A stretch of DNA of 64,000 nucleotides from Spongisporangium articulatum (GTDB lineage Bacteria > Actinomycetota > Actinomycetes > Actinomycetales > Kineosporiaceae), in contig NZ_JBITLV010000005.1 of assembly GCF_044465595.1 (NCBI RefSeq), positions 124,001-188,000 on the forward strand. The letters are read 5' to 3'. The notes under the pieces were generated by a model. That model was given only the letters and a program-made list of their open reading frames with translations. It did no database searches and was not told the origin of the DNA. The position numbers and the translations under genes were made by a program. Each line of letters begins with the position of its first letter. Positions within the stretch are counted from its first letter, which is position 1. Below are positions 58,276-64,000 of this stretch, one piece after another.

Positions 58276-58941
58276 ATGCCTGATCAGACACCCGAACGGC
58301 TCAACGGCGAACAGGTGACGGCCGCGCTGACCGGGCTCCCCGGCGTCCACCGGGGCGGGGTGGACGAGATCCGGCTCCAGGTCGAGGCGCCGTCCTTCCC
58401 GGCCGCCCTCGAGCTCGTGGCCGCCGTCGGGGCGACGGCGGAGAGGCTGAACCACCATCCCGACATCGACATCCGCTGGCGCACGGTCACGTTCACGCTC
58501 GCGACCCACTCGGCGGGCGGCGTCACGACCCTCGACCTGGACCTGGCCCGCCGCATCGTGGACGCCGCGGGCGCGGCGGGGGCGACCGTCGTCCCCCCGC
58601 CCGGGCGGGTCGAGATCGCACTGGACGTCGTCGAGCAGGCTGCGGTGCAGGAGTTCTGGCGCGTCGGGCTCGGGTACGTGGTGGCCGAGCTCACCGACGG
58701 GGACGTCGAACTGCACCATCCGAGCGGCCAGGGCCCGGTCCTGTGGTTCCAGACCATGGACCCACCGCGCACGGAGCGCGGCCGGTTCCACCTCGACGTC
58801 CACGTGACGGCCGACGAGGCCCCCGGGCGGGTGGCCGCCGTCGTGGCGGCCGGAGGACGGCTCGTGACCGACGAGTTCGCCCCGCGGTGGTGGGTTCTCG
58901 CCGATCCGGAGGGCAATGAGCTGTGCGTCTGCGTGCCCTGA
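58276..58941 (+). CDS. Pterin-4a-carbinolamine dehydratase fused to a VOC domain
   Basis: The protein has 221 residues from ATG 58276. The first 100 residues form a DCoH-type dehydratase with ERLNHHPDIDIRWRTVTFTL and THSAGGVTTLDLDLARRI (His-His catalytic motif NHHPD). Residues 115-221 are a glyoxalase/VOC-like domain (VEIALDVVEQAAVQEFWRVG, PPRTERGRFHLDVHV, RWWVLADPEGNELCVC). Fusions of this type recur in actinobacteria. Pterin recycling is expected for the first half; the second half is of unknown function. Confidence 0.85.
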   Translation: MPDQTPERLNGEQVTAALTGLPGVHRGGVDEIRLQVEAPSFPAALELVAAVGATAERLNHHPDIDIRWRTVTFTLATHSAGGVTTLDLDLARRIVDAAGAAGATVVPPPGRVEIALDVVEQAAVQEFWRVGLGYVVAELTDGDVELHHPSGQGPVLWFQTMDPPRTERGRFHLDVHVTADEAPGRVAAVVAAGGRLVTDEFAPRWWVLADPEGNELCVCVP

Positions 58942-58945
58942 CACC

Positions 58946-59701
58946 ATGGGCCCCGTGAGCGACACATCGACCGGATCCCCCGAGGCCGGGGAGAACGCCG
59001 AGCACCGCGGCGAGCAGCACCACGGGGACGTCGGCGGCCGGCTGAACTGGCTGCGCGCCGGGGTGCTGGGCGCCAACGACGGCATCGTCTCGACCGCCGG
59101 CCTCGTGATGGGCGTGGCGGGTGCGACGAGCGACCGGACGACCATCTTCACGGCCGGAGCGGCCGGCCTCGTGGCGGGCGCCCTCTCGATGGCCGGGGGC
59201 GAGTACGTGTCGGTGAGCACCCAGCGCGACACCGAGCAGGCCCTGCTGGAGAAGGAACGCTGGGAGCTGAAGCACCTCCCGGAGCAGGAGCTCGAGGAGC
59301 TGGCCGAGCTCTACGAGGAGCGCGGTCTCACCCCCGAGCTGGCGCGTGAGGTGGCCCGTCAGCTGACCGACAAGGACGCGCTGTCGGCGCACGCCGAGGT
59401 CGAGCTCGGCATCGACCCCGACGCGCTGACCAGCCCCTGGCAGGCGGCGTGGGCCTCGCTGGTGTCGTTCACCGTCGGGGCGCTGCTGCCGCTGATCGTC
59501 ATCCTGCTGCCGCCGCCGTCGGTGCGGGCCTGGCTGTGCGTGGGCGCCGTCGCCGTGGCCCTGGCGATCACCGGCGCGACCAGTGCCTGGCTCGGGTCGG
59601 CGCACCGGCGGCCCGCCGTCGTCCGCAATGTGGCCGTCGGCCTGCTGGCCATGGGTGTGACCTACTTCGTCGGTACGCTCGTGGGCGGCGCCACGGGCTG
59701 A
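58946..59701 (+). CDS. VIT1/CCC1-family iron or manganese transporter
   Basis: The protein has 251 residues from ATG 58946 (GTG 58955 is an alternative). The family signature GANDGIVSTAGLVMGVAGA lies near the first helix, and GGEYVSVSTQRDTEQA follows helix 2. A cytoplasmic acidic helix-rich insert (PEQELEELAELYEERGLTPE) as in metal-binding domains separates helices 2 and 3, then three more helices. It probably exports or sequesters Fe2+/Mn2+. Confidence 0.92.
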   Translation: MGPVSDTSTGSPEAGENAEHRGEQHHGDVGGRLNWLRAGVLGANDGIVSTAGLVMGVAGATSDRTTIFTAGAAGLVAGALSMAGGEYVSVSTQRDTEQALLEKERWELKHLPEQELEELAELYEERGLTPELAREVARQLTDKDALSAHAEVELGIDPDALTSPWQAAWASLVSFTVGALLPLIVILLPPPSVRAWLCVGAVAVALAITGATSAWLGSAHRRPAVVRNVAVGLLAMGVTYFVGTLVGGATG

Positions 59702-59706
59702 GGGCG

Positions 59707-60591
59707 CTAGCCGACCACCGGGCCGCTCGGCGGCGCCAGACCGCCGGGCGCCGAGAGCAGGGCGGTCCGCGCCTGCTTCGCCTTGCTGCGCTTGACCAAC
59801 CCCACGATCAGCGTGATCAGCCCTGCCCAGAAGAGCACGAAGCTCAGGAACCCGAGGCCCACCGCGGCGGCTATGGACCCCGCCGAGTCCTTCATCAGAC
59901 CGGTCAACGAAGGCGCGACGACGAAACGCGCCGGTTCCCCGACGGACTGTGCGGACACCGAGTAGGCACCGGGTGCCGTCACCGTGAACCGGGCCACCCC
60001 CACGAAGCGCGTGCCGTTGCGGTCGAGCGTCTCGGTGCCCGATCCGGGCTCGCGGATCTTCAGGACGCGGCCGCCCGCCCCCGCGACCGTCACGTCGAGC
60101 ACCGGTCCGGTCGCGACGTTCTCGAAGCCCGTGTCGTCGAACGAGGGGTCGTCGAACGAGGGGTCGTCGAACGGGTCGCCGGACGTCGAATCGGAGAAGT
60201 CGCCACCGACTCTCTCCTGGTAGACGGTGTATTCACCCGCCCGCAGGGTCAGCGTCCGGTCCACCGGGGTGGTCAGCACCGGAGTGGTCAACGCCTCTTT
60301 GAGCGGCCCCACGAACGACCGGACGCCCACGACGCCGGCCGTGACGCCGGCCACGACCGAGATCAGGAGCAGCACGAGCCCGACCACGACCGCGGTGCGG
60401 CCGGGATTGCCGACGACCGGCACGGGCGCGCCGTACTGCGGCCCGTACTGCGGCTGCGGCCCTTGCTGGGGCTGGCCGTAGGGCTGGGGCTGGCCGTAGG
60501 GCTGGGGCTGCCCGTAGGGCTGGGGCTGCCCGTAGGGCTGGGGCTGCCCGTAGGGCGGCTGCTGCGGCACCTGACCCCCGGGTTCACTCAT
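59707..60591 (-). CDS. Membrane protein with Tyr-Gly-Gln-Pro-Gln-Pro repeats
   Basis: The protein has 294 residues from ATG 60591. The first 60 residues are a proline/glutamine/tyrosine repeat (unit PYGQPQ, five to six copies). A membrane helix (AVVVGLVLLLISVVAGVTAG) is followed by an external beta-type domain containing SFDDPSFDD repeats, and two helices at the C terminus (LGFLSFVLFWAGLITLIVGL). The layout, a proline-rich cytoplasmic end and an external domain, resembles several uncharacterised actinobacterial envelope proteins. Function unknown. Confidence 0.8.
   Translation of the reverse strand: MSEPGGQVPQQPPYGQPQPYGQPQPYGQPQPYGQPQPYGQPQQGPQPQYGPQYGAPVPVVGNPGRTAVVVGLVLLLISVVAGVTAGVVGVRSFVGPLKEALTTPVLTTPVDRTLTLRAGEYTVYQERVGGDFSDSTSGDPFDDPSFDDPSFDDTGFENVATGPVLDVTVAGAGGRVLKIREPGSGTETLDRNGTRFVGVARFTVTAPGAYSVSAQSVGEPARFVVAPSLTGLMKDSAGSIAAAVGLGFLSFVLFWAGLITLIVGLVKRSKAKQARTALLSAPGGLAPPSGPVVG
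60463..60552 (-). repeat. Five 18-base tandem units
   Basis: The unit GGGCTGGGGCTGCCCGTA (+ strand) is repeated from 60463 to 60552 with C/G variation at one base; the first unit differs at its left end. It encodes the PYGQPQ repeats and could expand or contract in frame. Confidence 0.85.
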
Positions 60592-60652
60592 GGGGCCAAG
60601 GTAGCGACATCGCCCCGAACCGGTCCGCGCTTCATACAGCACAATCGTGGGC

Positions 60653-60877
60653 ATGGCGAAACGCTGGCGGCCGGCCCCCAACCAGGGTCTGCTCAGTTGT
60701 CCGGCGCACGGCAAGTCCGTGTACCGGACGCAGGGCGCGGCCCTGGCCGCGGCGCGCGACGTCGAGGTGCGTGAGGGCCTGGAACCGGGCGCCATGAGCT
60801 ACTACGCCTGCCCCGAGTCGAAGGGCTGGCACATCGGGCACCGCTCGATCCGGGACCGGCTCGACCGCAGCCGCTGA
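60653..60877 (+). CDS. Small Cys/His protein of unknown function
   Basis: The protein has 74 residues from ATG 60653 (GTG 60647 is an alternative). It has LLSCPAHGKSVYRTQGAALA and MSYYACPESKGWHIGHRS; the two CP motifs and histidines suggest a zinc ribbon. It is basic and might bind nucleic acid. CACAAT at 60640-60645 is seven bases before the ATG, a weak leaderless promoter. The family is unrecognised. Confidence 0.7.
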   Translation: MAKRWRPAPNQGLLSCPAHGKSVYRTQGAALAAARDVEVREGLEPGAMSYYACPESKGWHIGHRSIRDRLDRSR

Positions 60878-60898
60878 GCCGGCACCTGAGTCCGGATC

Positions 60899-61258
60899 AT
60901 GCGAGAGGTGGCCCTGGTCGGCCTGGTGATCGCCGTCGTGGCCGGCTCCCTGATCCTCGTGGTCGGCTCGTTCGGCGTCCTCGTCGAGGGGCTGGTCCAG
61001 TGGCACCGCAACAACCGGTCGTCCCCCGTCACCTCGCCGGCCACGCTGGTGGCCAAGCATCAGGAGGGGAGCGACCCCCGCCCGCTCGGCACGCTGTACT
61101 ACCTGACCTTCCGGTTCGACTCCGGCGACGAGGTGGAGACCCTGGTCGCCGAGTCGGTGTGGCGGCGGCTCACCGTCGGCGACCGGGGGCGGCTCACCCT
61201 GCGCGGCACCCGGTACTGGGCCTTCGACCGCTCGACCGGACATCCCGGGCCCCGGTGA
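60899..61258 (+). CDS. DUF2500-like membrane protein
   Basis: The protein has 119 residues. A single N-terminal helix (VALVGLVIAVVAGSLILVVG) is followed by QWHRNNRSSPVTSPATLVAK and YYLTFRFDSGDEVETLVAES, GDRGRLTLRGTRYWAFDR, which match the DUF2500 pattern (strand-rich external or cytoplasmic domain). Function unknown. Confidence 0.75.
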   Translation: MREVALVGLVIAVVAGSLILVVGSFGVLVEGLVQWHRNNRSSPVTSPATLVAKHQEGSDPRPLGTLYYLTFRFDSGDEVETLVAESVWRRLTVGDRGRLTLRGTRYWAFDRSTGHPGPR

Positions 61259-61276
61259 GCCTGTGCCCCTGAGAGA

Positions 61277-61924
61277 TCAGGTGAGTTCGAGGTCGGCGAT
61301 CGAGGTGCTGCCCTCGATCAGCTCGAACTGCTTGCCCACGAACCGGTTCCGGGTCAGGACGTCGGCCAGCACGGCGGCCACGTCGGCCCGCGGGATCTTC
61401 CCGCGCTGCACCGACTCCCCGATCTGCACGAGGCCGGTGGGGTCGTGGTCGGTCAGACCACCGGGCCGCACGATCGTCCAGTCCAGCCCGCGGCGCGCGC
61501 GGACGTTCGCGTCGGCCTCGGCCTTCGCCTTCAGGTAGATCTGGAAGACGTCGTCGGAACCCTCGACGAAGTCGTCGGCGCGCATCGCGCTGACCATCAC
61601 GTACCGGCGCACCCCCGCGCGTTCGGCGGCGTCGGCGAGCAGGACCGCGGCGTCCCGGTCGACGGTCACCTTGCGCGCCGCCCCGCTGCCCGGGCCGCCT
61701 CCGGCGGCGAAGACCACCGCGTCGGCCCCCTCCAGCTGCGTGGCCAGGGTCTCGGGGTCGGTGGACTCCAGGTCCAGGACGACGACCGCGGCCCCCGCGG
61801 CTTCGACGTCTGCTGCGTGCTCGGGGTTGCGCACGATCCCCACGGGCGTGTGCCCGGCGTCGGCCAGCAGCCGTTCCAGCAGCAGCGCGATCTTCCCGTG
61901 CCCGCCCGCGATGACGATCCTCAC
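61277..61924 (-). CDS. NAD(P)H-binding SDR-like protein (atypical SDR)
   Basis: The protein has 215 residues from GTG 61924; TTG 61936 would add four residues. Rossmann motif VIAGGHGKIALLLERLLADA, then VVFAAGGGPGSGAARK, YVMVSAMRADDF and WTIVRPGGLTDHDPTGLV. This is the NmrA/SDR_a5-like group, which includes oxidoreductases and redox sensors. It lacks the catalytic YxxxK of classical SDRs in the usual place. It converges with the DUF2500 gene. Confidence 0.88.
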   Translation of the reverse strand: MRIVIAGGHGKIALLLERLLADAGHTPVGIVRNPEHAADVEAAGAAVVVLDLESTDPETLATQLEGADAVVFAAGGGPGSGAARKVTVDRDAAVLLADAAERAGVRRYVMVSAMRADDFVEGSDDVFQIYLKAKAEADANVRARRGLDWTIVRPGGLTDHDPTGLVQIGESVQRGKIPRADVAAVLADVLTRNRFVGKQFELIEGSTSIADLELT

Positions 61925-62007
61925 GGGCTCAGCCAATCACGGATGCGGCGGCTCGAAGACCCGAAAATGCCTCGCCCGCCTACGGCGCAGGCCTCGATCA
62001 TGGGCGC

Positions 62008-62550
62008 ATGAAGCGACTGCCGGCCCGGGGGCCCGCACTGCAGGGCCGCGCCCTGATCGCCTCGTTCGACATCGATTGCGGCGAACTCCTGCCGGGCCAC
62101 CGCTTCGTCGCGCGCGGACTGGGCGGGCCCTACGAGCTGCCGATCCCGCCCGACTGGGATGGGACGGACGGGGAGTACGAGCGCATCCTGCCGTTCGTCG
62201 ACCGCGGGTCCTACCCGGGCTTCTCGCTGGAGTACGAGCTGGTCCCCGGCCTCCCGCCACTGGACCCGCGCGACCCGATCTTCCCGTATCTCGTGGGGGT
62301 CGCCTACGCGGCGGACGTGACGTTGCCGTGGGAGCCGACGGACGGCGGGGCGATCGCCTCCCCGGCGGGCGGGGCGAGCACGCACGGGTCGCGCGGGGAC
62401 TGGCCCCTGCCCCCGGACGCGCGGCGGCTCACGTTCTCCCTGTACCCGGTCGGTGACGACGGCCGGGTCACCTGGGACCGGGCGGCCGGTGACCTGGAGG
62501 TCGACGTGCGCACCGGTTCCGCCCGGTGGACGGCGACCATCCGGTCTTGA
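62008..62550 (+). CDS. Uncharacterised protein
   Basis: The protein has 180 residues from ATG 62008. It is rich in Pro and Asp with IASFDIDCGELLPGHRFVAR, ERILPFVDRGSYPGFSLEYE and RLTFSLYPVGDDGRVTWDRA, which suggest an all-beta fold. No membrane segment and only one cysteine. I do not recognise it. Confidence 0.65.
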   Translation: MKRLPARGPALQGRALIASFDIDCGELLPGHRFVARGLGGPYELPIPPDWDGTDGEYERILPFVDRGSYPGFSLEYELVPGLPPLDPRDPIFPYLVGVAYAADVTLPWEPTDGGAIASPAGGASTHGSRGDWPLPPDARRLTFSLYPVGDDGRVTWDRAAGDLEVDVRTGSARWTATIRS

Positions 62551-62576
62551 CATGCAAGCAGTCACTTGCCTAATGT
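62547..62576 (+). promoter_or_regulatory. Promoter TTGACA-18-TAATGT of the ArsR operon, leaderless
   Basis: TTGACA (62547-62552), an 18-base spacer and TAATGT (62571-62576) are followed by seven bases and GTG 62584, so the mRNA probably starts at the GTG. It begins inside the last codons of the upstream gene. Confidence 0.8.
62554..62569. promoter_or_regulatory. Operator palindrome in the promoter spacer
   Basis: GCAAGC AGTC ACTTGC (62554-62569) is an inverted repeat with one mismatch between half-sites, located between -35 and -10 where binding of the ArsR protein would block RNA polymerase. Confidence 0.6.
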
Positions 62577-62583
62577 CGCCGCG

Positions 62584-62868
62584 GTGGGTGACGTCTTCAA
62601 GGCTCTGGCCGACCCCACCCGCCGCACGATCCTCGACGAGCTGACGGAGCGGGACGGTCAGACGCTGTTCGAGATCTGCGCGCGGCTGGCCTCCCGGCAC
62701 GGGCTGGGGTCGTCGCGGCAGGCCATCTCGCAGCACCTCGACGTGCTGGAGGCGGCGGGCCTGCTCTCGGTCCGGCGCGAGGGTCGCTACAAGCTGCACC
62801 ACATCGACACGTCACCGCTCGAACCGATCGTCGAGCGGTGGCTGACGCCCGGGAAGGGGCCGACATGA
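62584..62868 (+). CDS. ArsR-family repressor
   Basis: The protein has 94 residues from GTG 62584. Winged helix: FKALADPTRRTILDELTERD, SRQAISQHLDVLEAAGLLSV, RREGRYKLHHID. There is no cysteine metal pair in the recognition region (only Cys in FEICARL), so it is of the non-metal type often paired with small enzymes. It probably represses its own operon through 62554-62569. It overlaps the VOC gene by four bases (ATGA). Confidence 0.9.
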   Translation: MGDVFKALADPTRRTILDELTERDGQTLFEICARLASRHGLGSSRQAISQHLDVLEAAGLLSVRREGRYKLHHIDTSPLEPIVERWLTPGKGPT

Positions 62869-63254
62869 GGATCACCCTGTCGAGCGTGCTCGTCGACGAC
62901 CAGGCCAGGGCGCTGCAGTTCTACACGGACGTACTGGGTTTCGTGGAGAAGACCAACGTGGCGCTCGGTGAGCACAGCTGGATCACTGTGGTCTCGCCGC
63001 AGGATCCGGGCGGCGTCGAGCTGGTCCTCGAGCCCGATGCCCACCCGGCCGTGGGGCCGTTCAAGGCGGCGCTGGTCGACGACGGCATCCCGTTCACCTC
63101 GTTCACGGTGGACGACGTGCGCGCCGAGCACGAACGGCTCAGCGCGCTCGGCGTGGTCTTCACGCAGGAACCCACCGAGATGGGACCGGTGGTCACCGCG
63201 GTGCTGGACGACACGTGCGGCAACCTCATCCAGATCATGCAGCTGGTGGAGTAG
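62865..63254 (+). CDS. VOC-family (glyoxalase/bleomycin-resistance-like) protein
   Basis: The protein has 129 residues. One VOC unit pair: SSVLVDDQARALQFYTDVLG, GVELVLEPD, VDDVRAEHERLSALGVVFTQ and DDTCGNLIQIMQLVE; the metal ligands appear at Glu and His/Gln positions of the fold. The role is isomerase, dioxygenase or drug binding; not decidable. Second gene of the ArsR operon, and the mug gene starts directly after its stop. Confidence 0.9.
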   Translation: MRITLSSVLVDDQARALQFYTDVLGFVEKTNVALGEHSWITVVSPQDPGGVELVLEPDAHPAVGPFKAALVDDGIPFTSFTVDDVRAEHERLSALGVVFTQEPTEMGPVVTAVLDDTCGNLIQIMQLVE

Positions 63255-63824
63255 ATGGCGCGGTTCACGCGGGCCGAGCTGGAGTCGTTCCGGGACGCGG
63301 AGGTTCCCGACCTCGTGGGCCCGTCGACGCGGCTGCTGTTCGTCGGCATCAACCCTGGCCTGTGGACGGCGGCCACCCAGGCCCACTTCGCCCGGCGCGG
63401 AAACCGGTTCTACCCCGCGCTCTTCCGGGCCGGGCTGGTCGACCGGCTCATCGACGCCTCCGGCGGGTACGCCCCGCAGGACCGGGCCCTACTGCTCGAG
63501 AGTGGCCTGGGGATCAGCAATCTGGTGCCGCGGGCCACGGCCCGGGCGGACGAGCTGTCGGACGACGAGCTGCGGGCCGGGTCGGCGCGGCTCGAATCGC
63601 TCGTGACGGCGGTGCGGCCACGGGTGGTCGCGGTGCTCGGGGTGACGGCCTACCGGGTGGCGTTCGGACGACGGTCGGCGCAGGTCGGGCGGCAGCCGGA
63701 GACCCTGGCCGGCGCGCAGCTGTGGGTGGCGCCCAACCCGAGCGGCCTCAACGCGCACTCGTCGCTCGACGACCTGGCGGCGGCCTACCGCGAGATCGGC
63801 GTCGCCGCGGGGCTCCTGACCTGA
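63255..63824 (+). CDS. mug: Mismatch-specific uracil/thymine DNA glycosylase
   Basis: The protein has 189 residues, with no gap after the VOC stop. Family motifs GINPGLWTAATQAHFARRGN (catalytic GINPG with Asn) and NPSGLNAH (DNA intercalation/strand-binding loop) are present. It removes U or T opposite G, and alkylated cytosines. Placement in an ArsR-VOC operon suggests regulated expression. Confidence 0.92.
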   Translation: MARFTRAELESFRDAEVPDLVGPSTRLLFVGINPGLWTAATQAHFARRGNRFYPALFRAGLVDRLIDASGGYAPQDRALLLESGLGISNLVPRATARADELSDDELRAGSARLESLVTAVRPRVVAVLGVTAYRVAFGRRSAQVGRQPETLAGAQLWVAPNPSGLNAHSSLDDLAAAYREIGVAAGLLT

Positions 63825-63901
63825 CGCACGGAACGGCTGCCGACGAGAGCGGCACGGACGTCGAAGCCAGCATCTACGTGCGTCACGTCGTCCCGCGCTC
63901 C

Positions 63902-63907
63902 TAGGGT
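63902..63907 (+). promoter_or_regulatory. -10 hexamer TAGGGT, probable leaderless start of the PPOX gene
   Basis: TAGGGT is followed by seven bases (TGATCAG) and GTG 63915; no Shine-Dalgarno sequence is visible. Confidence 0.5.
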
Positions 63908-63914
63908 TGATCAG

Positions 63915-64000
63915 GTGAACGAAGAACTACGCAGCCTCATCGAGGCCGGCCCGCTCGCCCACCTCACCACGCTCAACGCCGACGGGTCGCCGCAGGCGAG
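63915..64000 (+). CDS. N-terminal fragment of a PPOX-family flavin/F420-dependent oxidoreductase
   Basis: The open frame runs off the right edge. Its 28 complete codons include NEELRSLIEAGPLAHLTTLN and DGSPQ, the usual start of pyridoxamine-oxidase-fold proteins that bind FMN or F420. Only the N terminus is seen, so the cofactor and substrate cannot be assigned. Confidence 0.75.
   Translation, partial: MNEELRSLIEAGPLAHLTTLNADGSPQA

Noticed and set aside
60463..60552. Tandem repeats as a VNTR or regulatory array
   Set aside because: The units are in frame and encode a proline/glutamine repeat of a membrane protein.

Overview
The window is chromosomal DNA of a very GC-rich, mycothiol-producing actinobacterium. 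The evidence is strongly biased codon use with GTG starts, an mshB gene, the succinylase lysine branch (dapC, dapD, dapE), a SigE / anti-sigma / TatB cluster, and the small DUF3117 protein. From memory, many genes match the Mycobacterium tuberculosis interval Rv1160 to Rv1232c in mirrored order (MgtE-like, DUF1003, mrp, tatB, rseA, sigE, O-methyltransferase, DUF3117, tag, DivIVA-like, folP2, LOG, dapE, dapD, fdx/dapC, mshB, peptide transport, typA, MutT2-like, DCoH). The genus cannot be fixed from the sequence; a non-mycobacterial actinomycete is most likely. I saw no rRNA, tRNA, CRISPR, prophage or insertion sequence.

Layout. 1-3.7 kb: a molybdopterin oxidoreductase with a membrane module, then an MgtE-N/CBS protein and a DUF1003 protein. 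3.7-8 kb: an orphan GspE/PilB ATPase with an added zinc ribbon, a GAF protein and Mrp. 8.1-9.8 kb: a divergent short-chain dehydrogenase and XRE regulator. 9.8-12.9 kb: the minus-strand operon sigE, anti-sigma, RseB-like, tatB. 13-16 kb: O-methyltransferase, then a HxlR-controlled RibD-reductase/MBL pair. 16-22 kb, minus strand: pepA, DUF3117, tag, SRPBCC, DivIVA-like, folP2-type and two LOG genes. 22-28 kb: a GGDEF protein, a sensor kinase whose response regulator has lost its phosphorylation half, and a small membrane protein. 28-35 kb: divergent dapE/dapD, a lysozyme-like protein, a Tat-exported GMC oxidoreductase pair, a quinone-reductase-like protein and a rhodanese. 35-41 kb: gltA, a lipoprotein, dapC-fdxA, a GNAT protein and an untracked small ORF. 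41-45 kb: a 1315-residue hybrid kinase divergent from a CheY-like protein. 45-56 kb: VanW protein, flavin reductase, FtsH-like protease, an AbiEi/DUF559-like cassette, mshB and a three-gene peptide ABC transporter. 56-64 kb: typA, Nudix, DCoH-VOC fusion, VIT-type transporter, several small proteins, an ArsR-VOC-Mug operon and the start of a PPOX flavoprotein.

Coding density is high, and many same-strand genes overlap by the 4-base GTGA/ATGA junction. A second trait is the repeated geometry TANNNT, 6-8 bases, start codon, which suggests many leaderless mRNAs. No stretch over 300 bases lacks a gene. The longest gaps are about 280 bases at 49352-49631 (palindrome at 49517), about 260 at 6599-6861 (divergent promoters), about 230 at 55639-55867 (typA terminator) and about 210 at 36870-37079 and 17688-17896 (nothing further recognised).

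The feature I find least explained is a dispersed family of gene-end inverted repeats. Several share an outer TGATCATG box while their stem interiors differ from locus to locus. One copy lies inside a coding sequence, one encodes the end of a regulator, and one supplies the stop codons of two convergent genes.
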